Shown: positions 16,257-24,765 of the stretch, one piece after another
Position numbering within the stretch: position 1 is the stretch's first letter
Layout of the letters: the number at the start of each line of letters is the position of its first letter
Source: Bdellovibrio bacteriovorus HD100
Lineage (GTDB): Bacteria; Bdellovibrionota; Bdellovibrionia; Bdellovibrionales; Bdellovibrionaceae
Assembly (NCBI RefSeq): GCF_000196175.1
Contig: NC_005363.1
Coordinates: 3,596,001 to 3,660,000 of the forward strand
Length of the DNA: 64,000 bases
Direction: 5' to 3'
Made by a program: the position numbers and the translations under genes
The notes under the pieces: generated by a model
What the model was told of the DNA's origin: nothing
Seen by the model: the letters and a program-made list of their open reading frames with translations, nothing else
The model's database searches: none

Positions 16257-16649
16257 ATGGGAAGTTCAAAATACAACCGCAGAGTGGCTCCAAGGACCGA
16301 AGTCTCTCCCATTCATATTTCGTATCTCACTTCACTGGATGACTTTGCAAAAATCGCAAAGAACAGTGAGATTGTCGAAGCCTCTTCCACCGGACTTTTG
16401 CTTCTGGTGAAGCGCGAGGATCTGATTCCATCAGCCCTGCGCAAGACGCTGACGCTGGATTGCCTGATTGGCGACCGGGTGTTCATGCATCTGGAAGAAA
16501 TGAATCTTGAAATCTCTGGCGTGATTACACGCACGCAGCTTCTGGGCAAGAAAGGCTTCTATGTGGCTGTGGACTACAGCGACGAGGCTCCGGAATACTG
16601 GCGTGAGTGCCTGATGGATCTCTTGCCCCGTCCGGGCGAGCTTGATTAA
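16257..16649 (+). CDS. PilZ-like c-di-GMP-binding domain protein
   Basis: This is a 130-residue single-domain protein. It has RRVAPR near the N-terminus (the R-x-x-x-R of PilZ), then EASSTGLLL in place of D/N-x-S-x-x-G, followed by alternating strands including MNLEISGVITRTQLLGKKGFYVAVDYS. PilZ proteins read c-di-GMP and often affect motility. The first position of the second motif is Glu rather than Asp or Asn, so binding is likely but not certain. It has AGGTAGG upstream and its own terminator, so it is a single-gene unit. Confidence 0.75.
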   Translation: MGSSKYNRRVAPRTEVSPIHISYLTSLDDFAKIAKNSEIVEASSTGLLLLVKREDLIPSALRKTLTLDCLIGDRVFMHLEEMNLEISGVITRTQLLGKKGFYVAVDYSDEAPEYWRECLMDLLPRPGELD

Positions 16650-16668
16650 AACACCACGAAAACCACCA

Positions 16669-16702
16669 GTCGCGGGGTCGAAAGATCCCGCGACTCTTTT
16701 TT
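16669..16702 (+). terminator. terminator after the PilZ-like gene
   Basis: GTCGCGGG (16669-16676) pairs with CCCGCGAC (16687-16694) around a 10-base loop and is followed by TCTTTTTT. Confidence 0.9.
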
Positions 16703-16767
16703 GCAATCTTTTCAGCCAAATGCCATTTGATTGGCCGGTCCCTTAAACGCCCTTTAAGATCCCGCCC

Positions 16768-17517
16768 ATGAAACTTTGGCTGTTCACCCTGACATTCCTG
16801 GCAGTGCTGGTTCCGTCCCACGTGGCGGTTCAGCGCGTGTTGTGCCCGGCTCTTTTGCCGGTCAATGCCAGCGCCTCTGTCATCGAAGGACTTTCCGAAG
16901 ATCAGCTGAACCAGCTGCTGGCGCTTTTCCAAAAGTCTTATCCCGATATCGATTTTCAATCCAGTTGGTACAACGACACCATCAATGCCCAGGCTTTGCG
17001 TTTTGACGAGTCAAAACTGATCATCGTCTATGGCGGTTTGGTGCGTGAATCCACCACCACGCCTGACAGCTTGGCGTTGATGATCTGCCATGAGGTCGGT
17101 CACCACAAAGGGGGTGCGCCTTATTTCAGAGATGCCGATGGCCGGGACACCTGGGCTTCGGCTGAAGGCGCTGCGGATTATTATTCCATTCGTGGCTGCT
17201 TCACGCGCATTGCTTCGATGATGAAGACCCCGGCAGCGCGCCTGTCGGAACGCGATGAAGCCTTGCTGGAACAAACCTGTGCTAATTCCGCAAAGCCCAC
17301 CGTGTGCCGTCGCGCCTTGCAGTCCGGCGCCCTGATGGCGAAATTGCAGTGGAATGTCTTTCCCAACAATCAGCCCGTTCCCGCTCTGGATGCCGAAGAC
17401 AGCAATGTTCCGGCGACCACCTTGCTGGGATATCCAAGCCCGCAATGCCGCTTGGATACTTTCCGCGCCAGCGCTTTGCTGCAAGAACGCCCGTCTTGCT
17501 GGTACCGCCCTCTTTAA
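16768..17517 (+). CDS. secreted zincin-like protein (HEVGHH)
   Basis: This is a 249-residue protein with a signal peptide (MKLWLFTLTFLAVLVPSHVA). The motif ALMICHEVGHHKGG, with HExxH at residues 108-112, and the following ASAEGAADYYSIRGC, with a Glu about 30 residues later, fit an M48/gluzincin-like zinc site. Six or more cysteines suggest disulphides outside the cytoplasm. It differs from the HEYGH protein at 9189-10142 except for the motif. It may degrade envelope proteins during predation; this is inference. No ribosome site is evident upstream of the ATG. Confidence 0.78.
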   Translation: MKLWLFTLTFLAVLVPSHVAVQRVLCPALLPVNASASVIEGLSEDQLNQLLALFQKSYPDIDFQSSWYNDTINAQALRFDESKLIIVYGGLVRESTTTPDSLALMICHEVGHHKGGAPYFRDADGRDTWASAEGAADYYSIRGCFTRIASMMKTPAARLSERDEALLEQTCANSAKPTVCRRALQSGALMAKLQWNVFPNNQPVPALDAEDSNVPATTLLGYPSPQCRLDTFRASALLQERPSCWYRPL

Positions 17518-17634
17518 GGCATCAGGTGTCTTATATTTTGACAGCTCCGTTTCTTCAGATCGAAGCAGGATTATTTTAAACAGGTACAGGCCTTGCTTTA
17601 GAGAAGAACTCGAATCAACCAAGGAGTCTGTTCC

Positions 17635-18123
17635 ATGAAGATCGCCGCCACGTCCCTGCTGTTTTGCTCTTTGCTTCTAAGTGCCCTTTCCGCCTCGGCG
17701 GGCATGACCAGCGGGACCATCGGGGTGAGTCTGACCATCGTGGAGGCCGGCCGTCTTTCCTCAGACGTCACCAGCGAACCTTCCCAGCTTCGTGATATCA
17801 AAGCCCTCAGCATTCTGACGGAAGCCAAAGATGGCGCGGTGGTGGATGTGTACATCAATCGCCAACTGATCACTTCCGTGCGCTCACAAAAAGGTGTCGT
17901 GAACTTTGAGCTGAATTGGACATCCGAAGACAAAATGAATCTGGAACTGAGATCCGGCGGCAAGGTGCTTGAGCCGTTGCAGACTGCCTATATCACTCCA
18001 AGCACGACGATGATTCCGAAGATGTCGTCCCAAGCGTATCAGCGCCAGGTGCAGGTCACCAATGACGATGGAACTCAAAGCACCAAGACGATTGAAGTGA
18101 AGACCGTGGTGGTTGAATACTAA
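17635..18123 (+). CDS. secreted protein, unknown
   Basis: This is a 162-residue protein with a signal peptide ending ALSASA and a good AAGGAG site. The mature part is predicted beta-rich (GTIGVSLTIVEAG, GAVVDVYINRQLITSV) and ends in a Thr/Val-rich strand. There is no cysteine in the mature part and no recognised domain. It could be a small periplasmic or outer-membrane-associated beta-sandwich protein. It is followed by a shared bidirectional terminator. Confidence 0.75.
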   Translation: MKIAATSLLFCSLLLSALSASAGMTSGTIGVSLTIVEAGRLSSDVTSEPSQLRDIKALSILTEAKDGAVVDVYINRQLITSVRSQKGVVNFELNWTSEDKMNLELRSGGKVLEPLQTAYITPSTTMIPKMSSQAYQRQVQVTNDDGTQSTKTIEVKTVVVEY

Positions 18124-18163
18124 GTGGTTATTGGAAATTAGAAATTGGATTTAGGAATGAAAT

Positions 18164-18193
18164 AAAAAACCCCGCTATGTTGGCGGGGTTTTT
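18164..18193. terminator. bidirectional terminator
   Basis: AAAAAACCCCGC and GCGGGGTTTTT flank a 7-base loop between two convergent genes. The A and T runs on each side allow termination in both directions. Confidence 0.92.
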
Positions 18194-18197
18194 CTTT

Positions 18198-18833
18198 TTA
18201 TAGATCTGAGAATGGTGGCAATCCGATTTCTGAAACCAGCACTACTGAATAGTGTGGAGGCAGGAACCAGCTCAGGGCTTCGGCGATGCCCTGGTGCTCT
18301 TTGGTTGGGGGATTACCCAACGCTTCCAAAGAGAAAGCCAGATCGTAGTGTTTGCGGTCCTGGCTCATCACCAGAATGCGTGGGCGCAGAACACCCTGAT
18401 CGCGGAAGAATTCTTTCAGAATATTGCGAACGTACTGAGGCAGATAGTGTGGTGCCGGTGGACCTGCGTGCAGACCCTGACCTTTTTCCATTTCCACGGT
18501 GCCTACCGGAGACTGAGCAGCCTCTTGATAGAAACGGCCGGTTTCTTTGAAGCTCCAAAGCATGCCGTAAGTGAAAACATAGTCAGGATAAGACTTCATC
18601 GGATTCACAACCAAGCCCACACCTTTGGTGGCGGCCCATTGCATGATTTTGTTTGCGGGCTCTGTTGCTTCCGCACCGGTCTCCACCAGCAGATAAGGCC
18701 AGCCGTCCGGTCCTTGTTGAGGGACTTCGTGGATCAGCTTGACGTTGCCTTGAGTGACCGCCATGAAAAAGTCGATCTCCCACTGATGGTCACGTTGTTC
18801 ATCGGGGGTGTTTACGATTTCAATCAGGTTCAT
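18198..18833 (-). CDS. conserved hypothetical cytoplasmic protein
   Basis: This is a 211-residue protein from ATG 18833, chosen because AGGAGT lies just upstream; an earlier in-frame ATG has no site. It lacks a signal peptide. It contains WPYLLVETG, VGLVVNPMKSYPDYVFTYGMLW and a C-terminal LSWFLPPHYSVVLVSEIG, suggesting a mixed alpha/beta cytoplasmic fold. No family is recognised. It follows the L,D-transpeptidase gene on the same strand, but a terminator lies between them, so it may have its own weak promoter or depend on read-through. Confidence 0.7.
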   Translation of the reverse strand: MNLIEIVNTPDEQRDHQWEIDFFMAVTQGNVKLIHEVPQQGPDGWPYLLVETGAEATEPANKIMQWAATKGVGLVVNPMKSYPDYVFTYGMLWSFKETGRFYQEAAQSPVGTVEMEKGQGLHAGPPAPHYLPQYVRNILKEFFRDQGVLRPRILVMSQDRKHYDLAFSLEALGNPPTKEHQGIAEALSWFLPPHYSVVLVSEIGLPPFSDL

Positions 18834-18847
18834 AGTCACTCCTAAAA

Positions 18848-18877
18848 TACAAAAAGGCCGGGGAAACCCAGCCTTTT
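18848..18877 (-). terminator. terminator downstream of the L,D-transpeptidase gene
   Basis: On the minus strand AAGGCTGGG pairs with CCCGGCCTT (one G-T pair) and is followed by a run of T. It sits just before the ribosome site of the next gene. Confidence 0.8.
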
Positions 18878-18952
18878 TATGCCCCTTTCGGGGCGAGGTC
18901 AACAAGCCACCAGAGCGTGTCGTGAGAGATCGGGCTTATTAAAGCCCCGCTC

Positions 18953-19693
18953 TTAATATTCCTCTACGATAACGATTGTTTTGTAACCCTTTTCGTAACG
19001 AACTTTGCCGTTCTGGTCGTACTTAGGCTGACCAGTGCGAGTATCCAGCACTGGAACAATGCCACGGTCCGCTGCAGTCACAGCACGATGGATGGTTTGA
19101 ATCTGGTTTTTATGAACGCGAACACAACCAGAGGAAGCGCGTTTACCCAGCATCGCTTCGCCCGCCGCTTCACCACCGGAAAGATCCGGTGGCACCTGGT
19201 GAACTGCCAAACCGCGGGTTTCATTGAAGAACATCGCAAATGGCATGTGGAACTTGGATTCGCCAGAACGGTAGTTGTAACCGTGAACACGTTTGATGGT
19301 GTAGAAACCACGAGTCGTGTGTCTCCAGTGAGAGGACGTCGCCCCTTTGAAGATCTTGTTTACAACGCCACGAACTGCGCTGATGTATTCAAGGTCTTCA
19401 CGGCCCGTGGAAACATATGTGGAAAGCATCAACTGACGGTTCGTGTACAGGCGCAAAGTCTGAGCCTGGGAACCGGAAGCCGCTTTATTGATCACAATCA
19501 CGTTTGTGTACTGGTTCAGGTAAGTTTCGCCGCGCAGGTAAGCCTGCTCATTGAACAGACGACCACGAGGAGCTTCGTAAGAGTCCTCTACCATCATACG
19601 GCGCTCAAGTTCAGAGCGGGATTGAGCAAATACATTAAAGGATGCCAAAGTCGCAACCAGCAAAACACCAAAGACAGTCAGCAGACGATTCAT
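18953..19693 (-). CDS. L,D-transpeptidase (YkuD family)
   Basis: This is a periplasmic enzyme that forms 3-3 cross-links or attaches proteins in peptidoglycan through a catalytic Cys. ATG 19693 follows AAGAGGAGT and starts a signal peptide ending NVFAQ. The 246-residue protein has the YkuD strand NVIVINKAASGSQAQTLRLY near residue 65. It also has FHMPFAMFF, GLAVHQVP (the His) and KRASSGCVRVHKNQI (the active Ser-x-Gly-Cys-Val-Arg). B. bacteriovorus uses L,D-transpeptidases to reinforce the bdelloplast wall, so a role on prey wall is possible. The terminator at 18848-18877 ends the unit. Confidence 0.93.
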   Translation of the reverse strand: MNRLLTVFGVLLVATLASFNVFAQSRSELERRMMVEDSYEAPRGRLFNEQAYLRGETYLNQYTNVIVINKAASGSQAQTLRLYTNRQLMLSTYVSTGREDLEYISAVRGVVNKIFKGATSSHWRHTTRGFYTIKRVHGYNYRSGESKFHMPFAMFFNETRGLAVHQVPPDLSGGEAAGEAMLGKRASSGCVRVHKNQIQTIHRAVTAADRGIVPVLDTRTGQPKYDQNGKVRYEKGYKTIVIVEEY

Positions 19694-19874
19694 GATCACT
19701 CCTCTTAGAAAATAATTCCGCCCCACGGACAAAATTCGTCGTTTCAAGATGGAGAGCTATCTAGCAGAAAGATTACACAGCCCGTACAAAAATTGTGCAT
19801 TGTGTAACAATTGTGTATTCAAGAATTTTGTTCAAGCAAAGGAGTGCTAAATAAATGACGGCAGATTTTGGGCA

Positions 19875-19899
19875 TAAAAAAACCACCTTGGCGGTGGTT
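19875..19899 (-). terminator. terminator after tRNA-Val
   Basis: On the minus strand AACCACC pairs with GGTGGTT around a 5-base loop and is followed by TTTTTT. Confidence 0.9.
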
Positions 19900-19923
19900 G
19901 ATTTAAACTTCTTGGAAGAAGTT

Positions 19924-19999
19924 TGGTAGGGAGTACAGGATTCGAACCTGCGACATCCACCTTGTAAGGGTGGCGCTCTACCAACTGAGCTAACTCCCT
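19924..19999 (-). tRNA. tRNA-Val (anticodon UAC)
   Basis: Read on the minus strand, the acceptor AGGGAGT pairs with ACTCCCT. The D-arm is GCTCAGTTGGTAGAGC, the anticodon arm CCACC-CTTACAA-GGTGG has anticodon TAC, and the T-arm is GCAGG-TTCGAAT-CCTGT. The CCA end is encoded at 19924-19926. UAC reads valine codons. The gene is alone, with a terminator directly downstream. Confidence 0.96.
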
Positions 20000-20066
20000 A
20001 TTGGTATCGAGAGGACCATTTCTAGCAACGGTCCGTCCCTTAATCAATATCTTTTTTTAATAATCC

Positions 20067-20636
20067 CTATTTTTTTAGGGTCTTCAAGTCGTCCATGCAG
20101 GTTTTCTGGGTCAAAGTCGCTGAAATCTTCATAATTTGCATATGAATCAGCTCCTCAGTCCCACGCTGCTCCAGCGCCCCGAAGGAAAGAAGCATCACAG
20201 CCTCCGTCGGCAGGTTTCCGCGCAACGGTGGAAGTGGAGAATCTTTCTGATCAAAGGCTGTCAGCTGAACACGGAAGGTCGTTCCGGCCTTGCTGGTCAT
20301 CTGAGAAAGAACCTTTTTGTTTCTTTCAATACCCACACCCGTCGCAATCACACGGCAGGTTTCACCATCAAACTGCTTCACCTGAAGCTGACGTGTCCCA
20401 GTGGATTTCTGACGAACCACTTTCAGTGCGAAGTAGGAAGTGAAGTCACCCTGTTGGGCTTTCCAAAGACCCTGGATATCCTGCCATGGGAATGGCTGCG
20501 CCAGGTGCATTGGCCATGGGACCCAGCGGTCATCGCTGGCTGGCATAATGTGCTCTTCATCCTTTGCAAACGCGGTTGCAGAGAACGTCAGTCCCGATAG
20601 AGTCACCAAAGTTGCGATCAAAATTTTGCTCAACAT
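20067..20636 (-). CDS. secreted protein, unknown
   Basis: This is a 189-residue protein with a signal peptide ending ATAFAKDE and an AAGGGGG site before ATG 20636. The mature part begins with a Trp/Pro-rich stretch (DDRWVPWPMHLAQPFPWQDI) and continues with beta-strand-like segments (YFALKVVRQ, LQVKQFDGETCRVIA). Two cysteines may form a disulphide. No family is recognised. It starts 9 bases after the TPR/winged-helix gene, so they form an operon. The regulator may act on envelope genes including this one. Confidence 0.75.
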   Translation of the reverse strand: MLSKILIATLVTLSGLTFSATAFAKDEEHIMPASDDRWVPWPMHLAQPFPWQDIQGLWKAQQGDFTSYFALKVVRQKSTGTRQLQVKQFDGETCRVIATGVGIERNKKVLSQMTSKAGTTFRVQLTAFDQKDSPLPPLRGNLPTEAVMLLSFGALEQRGTEELIHMQIMKISATLTQKTCMDDLKTLKK

Positions 20637-20645
20637 GAATCCCCC

Positions 20646-21749
20646 TTAGTGCTCGAAATGAACTCGAGCCGCTTTATTCATGTAATATCCGTTTTTGGCT
20701 CTAAAGATATATTTAGGTTTTTCGTAATCCGGTTCAATCAGTTTACGCAGACGTTTGATGGTCACGTAAATCTTATTGTCGTGGATGGCAGGATCATAAG
20801 GCTGCTTCCAAACATTCTCAACCAGGAATTCTTTGGAATAAATCTGACCCTGGTTCTGAACGAACAGACGCAGAAGATCCAATAATATGAACTGGTTTTT
20901 AAAATCAATGCGACCCAGCTTCTTTTCGATCACAGAGTGGTTTGCCTCATCAAAGATAAGGTCGAAGTTGCTCTGGGTTTCGCCACCGATTTTTTCCGCC
21001 AGGTTTTTCACCATGCGCGCCAGACGTTTGTGGTTTTCAGTGTCCACAGATCTTTGCGCCAAAGTGATGTAAGTGCGGGCCATGTCCTTGTCGCCGATTT
21101 CAAAGTAAGTGTCCGCCAGAGCGCCCATCAGATAGTTGGACATAACCACGTTGCGGGTTTCACGAACGATATCATAGGCCTTCCACAGAACCTCGATCGC
21201 TTCGTCGTACTTTTTCATCTGTTTCAGGATGTCGGCGTTCAGGAACAGAGAGGACGCCTGCAGATCCGGCATCTGATAAACCTGGAAGAAGACCTGAAGA
21301 TTGTAGATCTCTTTCAAAGCATCAGAATAGCGAGCGGAAGACGGATGCGAGTACACCATCGCAAGACCGAAGATGGCGTGACAGATGTCTTCCTTGTTGT
21401 CAGAAGCAAGTGCGATAGCCAGAGCCTTTTGGAGATAGTCCATGGCTGTGTCGATTTGACCTTTGTAAGACGCACACACCGCGAGCGTGTAGTACGTTTT
21501 GGAATTCAGTTCGAAGCCCTCTTTCAGAACCAAATCCTGGAGTTTTTCTTTTGTCAGATTTACTTCTTCAAATTGCTCACGCTCTGCAAAGATACGCAGA
21601 AGCAAATTGATGCACTTCAAGTATTGAGAGAAATTCTTCTCGGCAAAGAAAGCTTTGGTCGCTTCCTGAAGATTGTCCACGGCAGGCGTGAACTCTCCCC
21701 GGTCGTAATAAAGCTTGCCGAGCTCGAAAGCACGATCAGTAGGGCTCAT
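20646..21749 (-). CDS. TPR protein with C-terminal OmpR/PhoB-type winged helix
   Basis: In this 367-residue protein about residues 1-245 are tetratricopeptide-like helical repeats (AFELGKLYYDRGEFTPAVDN, TYYTLAVCASYKGQIDTAMD, MGALADTYFEIGDKDMART). Residues about 265-360 form an OmpR/PhoB winged-helix DNA-binding domain with QGQIYSKEFLVENVWKQ, the recognition part NKIYVTIKRLRKLIE and the wing YIFRAKNGYYM. There is no receiver domain. The order (TPR first, DNA-binding last) is the reverse of SARP-type regulators. It probably binds a peptide or protein through the TPR part and regulates transcription. No ribosome site is visible, so initiation may be weak. Confidence 0.85.
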   Translation of the reverse strand: MSPTDRAFELGKLYYDRGEFTPAVDNLQEATKAFFAEKNFSQYLKCINLLLRIFAEREQFEEVNLTKEKLQDLVLKEGFELNSKTYYTLAVCASYKGQIDTAMDYLQKALAIALASDNKEDICHAIFGLAMVYSHPSSARYSDALKEIYNLQVFFQVYQMPDLQASSLFLNADILKQMKKYDEAIEVLWKAYDIVRETRNVVMSNYLMGALADTYFEIGDKDMARTYITLAQRSVDTENHKRLARMVKNLAEKIGGETQSNFDLIFDEANHSVIEKKLGRIDFKNQFILLDLLRLFVQNQGQIYSKEFLVENVWKQPYDPAIHDNKIYVTIKRLRKLIEPDYEKPKYIFRAKNGYYMNKAARVHFEH

Positions 21750-21956
21750 AAGGTCTTAAAACTCCAAAACAAAAAACAAATTACTCGCGAGGGACAGGTT
21801 TTTACAGATTGTCAGGAATACGTCAATGTAAGACGCGGACAGTTGCTCATTATTTGAGCATAGTGAGAATTGATTTCAGGAATGTAATGCGCCCGTAATA
21901 AAGCAGGCTGAATTATCGCGGTGTGCGAGACAAAGAAATCGCTAGGAGAGCGCTTT

Positions 21957-22220
21957 TCAGCGCTTCTGGAACTTCTTCCACTCCTGTTCGGGCATCAGAC
22001 TGACACTTTCAGTATTCGGATCAAAAACAATGCGCACGTGACCTTTATCGATCTGCTTTTGCACCTGCTGCATCTTCGTTTCGTAAGAGATTTCACTGAC
22101 GCCGTAGTCGGTGCCCTCGCGCTGAATGAAGTTGTCGATCACTCCCCTTAGGGCCTGCTCAGACAAGACTTCCTTGGGGATTTCAATAGGGGCGGCGTTT
22201 TCCGGGTTGTTCTCGTTCAT
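21957..22220 (-). CDS. yheU: YheU/UPF0270 family protein
   Basis: This 87-residue protein contains IEIPKEVLSEQALRGVIDNF and REGTDYGVSEISYETKMQQV, the hallmark of UPF0270, and ends NTESVSLMPEQEWKKF. The family function is unknown. The N-terminal dozen residues (MNENNPENAAP) are extra compared with E. coli YheU. AAGGA lies upstream of ATG 22220. It has no close same-strand neighbour and seems to be a single-gene unit. Confidence 0.9.
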   Translation of the reverse strand: MNENNPENAAPIEIPKEVLSEQALRGVIDNFIQREGTDYGVSEISYETKMQQVQKQIDKGHVRIVFDPNTESVSLMPEQEWKKFQKR

Positions 22221-22383
22221 AACACTTCCTTTATCACAGCCCGCCCAAAGACGGGCAACGAAAATGAGTAGCCCTTTCAGGCGAAAGGCTTAAGGCGAGT
22301 TTTGACTGCTAACATAAGGAATTTTCCGAAGTTCGTCAAAAATCAGTGAAAATAACCAAAGCCCCCCAAACGAAGGATTCTGA

Positions 22384-23739
22384 ATGAAGAACCTGCCACG
22401 GATTATTTTGTGTTTGAGTCTGACGACTGCTCTTTCTGCGTGTTCAGGGGGCTTTAGCGGAAAGAAGTCAGGACAGGATGATCAGGCTTCAGAAAACCCT
22501 CCACAGTCAAGCCCGACGCAGCCGCCAAGTCAGTCTCCAGGTCAGGGACAAACGCCAACACCAAGCCCAGAGCCGGTTCCAGCACCTGCGCCGGAAGAAC
22601 CGGCTCCGACTCCAGAACCATCGCCAGCTCCAACTCCGGAAGAGCCTACTCCTGCGCCCGCGCCAGCACCGGAACCTGCGCCTGCACCAGCGCCGCAGCC
22701 AGCCCCAGAACCCGCTCCTGTTCCGGCTCCTACGCCGGATCCAACGCCTGCTCCAGTTCCAACTCCAACTCCGGAGCCTTCGCCAGCCCCTGCGCCGGAA
22801 CCAAGCCCTGCGCCCGCTCCGCAACCGACTCCGGATCCTGCTCCTGCGCCGACCCCGGCTCCAGAACCAGCACCAGAGCCAACTCCAGCTCCGACTCCGA
22901 CTCCGGTGCCTGTGCCAGAACCTGCGCCCGTTCCTGAACCTGTGCCGACGCCAGTCAGTGGTTGTCCAGAGAACTATGAACTTGTCGCGGCTAACAGCAC
23001 AGTGAAAACCGAGGCGTTCTGTATTGCGAAATTTGAAATGAAAAAAGTGGGCGGAAAAGCTGTTTCGACGGCCGCGAACAAACCTTGGCTAGCGACGAAA
23101 GCCGCGGCCATCGACGCGTGTGCCGCTCTGGGGGCGGGTTACCGCCTGCCAACAAATTCCGAATGGAATGCGGCAGCCCTGGAAATTTACTACAACCAGG
23201 AAAACTGGATCGACAAAAACAAGAAGGACACTTTGTACACCGGATACTATTCCGGCTGGAGTGAGCCCGTGGAAGTCAAAGACCCCACCAACCCTTACGA
23301 CAGCACCGGCAAAACCAGCGGCAGCGAGCGCCGAACCTTCGTTCTTGCCAGTGGCAAAGTGATCTGGGACTTTGGCGGTAACGCCTGGGAATGGGTTAGC
23401 GACACCATCTATGGCAATTCGTACAACCCGGATCTTTCAAGTTTCTATGGACGCCAGTATCACAACAATAATTGGGATGTGAAACCGGGCTCCAAAGCGC
23501 TGTTTGATTTCACCGGCCTTGCAGACGCCGGCAAGAAAGACACCTCCATGGGGAACCTGTTCGGAGGCAGCTCTGGCAAAGTGATCCGTGGGGGCGCGCT
23601 TTGCATGCACTCCAAAGGCACGACGGGAATTTTCACAGCCAATATCGGGGACATCACCGCCGATGAAATGCAGGCCCCAGCCTCGTGGAATCTGAAGATC
23701 AACAACATCGGCTTTAGATGTGTGACGAAGCCCCAGTAA
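22384..23739 (+). CDS. lipoprotein with Pro/Ala repeat stalk and FGE/SUMF1-like domain
   Basis: This 451-residue protein has a signal peptide with lipobox LSAC (Cys20). Residues about 39-190 are a low-complexity stalk of repeating Pro-Ala/Pro-Thr-Pro-Glu units. Residues 194-451 form a formylglycine-generating-enzyme (SUMF1)-like fold: [51 protein letters not shown] and IGFRCVT. In bacteria these C-type-lectin-related domains include both enzymes and binding modules. The stalk suggests surface display of the domain away from the outer membrane. GAAGGA precedes ATG 22384. The enzymatic cysteine pair was not confirmed, so it may be an adhesin. Confidence 0.88.
   Translation: MKNLPRIILCLSLTTALSACSGGFSGKKSGQDDQASENPPQSSPTQPPSQSPGQGQTPTPSPEPVPAPAPEEPAPTPEPSPAPTPEEPTPAPAPAPEPAPAPAPQPAPEPAPVPAPTPDPTPAPVPTPTPEPSPAPAPEPSPAPAPQPTPDPAPAPTPAPEPAPEPTPAPTPTPVPVPEPAPVPEPVPTPVSGCPENYELVAANSTVKTEAFCIAKFEMKKVGGKAVSTAANKPWLATKAAAIDACAALGAGYRLPTNSEWNAAALEIYYNQENWIDKNKKDTLYTGYYSGWSEPVEVKDPTNPYDSTGKTSGSERRTFVLASGKVIWDFGGNAWEWVSDTIYGNSYNPDLSSFYGRQYHNNNWDVKPGSKALFDFTGLADAGKKDTSMGNLFGGSSGKVIRGGALCMHSKGTTGIFTANIGDITADEMQAPASWNLKINNIGFRCVTKPQ
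22498..22955 (+). repeat. Pro-rich coding repeat (CCX-GCX type)
   Basis: Degenerate tandem units of 6 to 18 bases encode Pro-Ala and Pro-Thr-Pro-Glu. Different codons are used in successive units, so this is protein-level selection rather than a young DNA expansion. Confidence 0.85.
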
Positions 23740-23882
23740 GAGGGCGTCTAAGGGATAGACACCTGTTGGCCCGGTGACGGCCTCAGCAGTTCGTGGAAAC
23801 TCAGGGAGGGAGACAGAGACATCTGACTCCCTTTTATTTTGGCACCCACCTTGCCCTAGGTAATAGGGATAAGGAGTTCGCC

Positions 23883-24692
23883 ATGAGATGGAAAGCTTTT
23901 ACCGCCTTTGCTGCCACCAGTTTAATTACAGCCTGGGCCCACGCCAAGGCCCCCACCACCAAAGCTGAATTCTGCGAAATGGCCCACAAGCCGGCCACGA
24001 TGCGAGCCCTTCTGGCTGATACCGACAACCAACTTTCTTTCACCAATCGTGGTGGCCTGGGTGATGCCGGCGTGTGCTGGTGGCATTCCATGTTCACCCG
24101 TAACGCCAACTATCTGGCCATCTATCGCCCCGATGAACCGCGCCCCAATCGCAATGAAGCCCGCCAGATCATCATGGATATTGCCGCCAACCGCGGCGTG
24201 GTCGAAATTCCGGGCTTTAAAAATCTGTCCGAGTTTTCATACGCCCATAGCAGCGAAATCCAGCAGTCCCTGGAAGGGGGGCAGATCGTCGATGGCGGAT
24301 TGCTGTTTGGCTGGGTTCGTGGAGTGACGGGAAATCATGAGATTCCCGCAGATGAATTAAAAACCCGCATGGACCAACTGTATATGGAAGTCAGCAAAGG
24401 GATCATCCCTTACCAGATGCTGCAGATTGAAGGCATCACAGCCCACGCCTGGCTGGTGGTAAACATGAAAAAAACCGCGAACGGCTACATCCTGACGGTC
24501 CACGACAGCAATTACAGAGGCACCTACAATGTTGTGTACACTGACGGCATGACTCAGCTTTCAGATTATCAGGCCGTCCCCTACACCAGCCGCAACATGA
24601 TGGACTATGCTTCCTATGAAACAGCACTCAAGAACTTCTGCAAACGCGGCTTCACCGCCAAAGACCTGCGCGAATCCCGCAGCAAGAGATAA
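23883..24692 (+). CDS. secreted protein with possible Cys-His catalytic pair
   Basis: ATG 23883 follows AAGGAG; the 269-residue product has a signal peptide ending WAHAK. GGLGDAGVCWWHSMFTRNA offers a Cys followed by an aromatic helix, as in papain-fold enzymes. GITAHAWLVVNM then YILTVHDSN would supply His and Asp/Asn in the expected order. I infer a papain-like (C39/C58-type) peptidase or transglutaminase fold, but no exact family is recognised. It stands alone after the FGE-like gene, with a strong terminator behind it. A secreted cysteine peptidase would fit a predator's hydrolase set. Confidence 0.7.
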   Translation: MRWKAFTAFAATSLITAWAHAKAPTTKAEFCEMAHKPATMRALLADTDNQLSFTNRGGLGDAGVCWWHSMFTRNANYLAIYRPDEPRPNRNEARQIIMDIAANRGVVEIPGFKNLSEFSYAHSSEIQQSLEGGQIVDGGLLFGWVRGVTGNHEIPADELKTRMDQLYMEVSKGIIPYQMLQIEGITAHAWLVVNMKKTANGYILTVHDSNYRGTYNVVYTDGMTQLSDYQAVPYTSRNMMDYASYETALKNFCKRGFTAKDLRESRSKR

Positions 24693-24698
24693 AAACAA

Positions 24699-24727
24699 AA
24701 AGGCCGGTATTTCTACCGGCCTTTCCA
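24699..24727. terminator. bidirectional terminator between convergent genes
   Basis: AAAGGCCGGTA and TACCGGCCTTT form an 11-base-pair stem with a TTTC loop. It serves the gene ending at 24692 and, on the other strand, lon. Confidence 0.93.
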
Positions 24728-24765
24728 ATTCGACCTAAATCAAATTTTTAATCTCTACTTCACTC

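Noticed and set aside
20064-20080. Terminator CCCTA/TAGGG after the gene at 20067-20636
   Set aside because: The stem is short and AT-rich and no T run follows on the minus strand.
22498-22955. A CRISPR or minisatellite array
   Set aside because: The repetition is at protein level with varied codons; there are no constant repeats with unique spacers.
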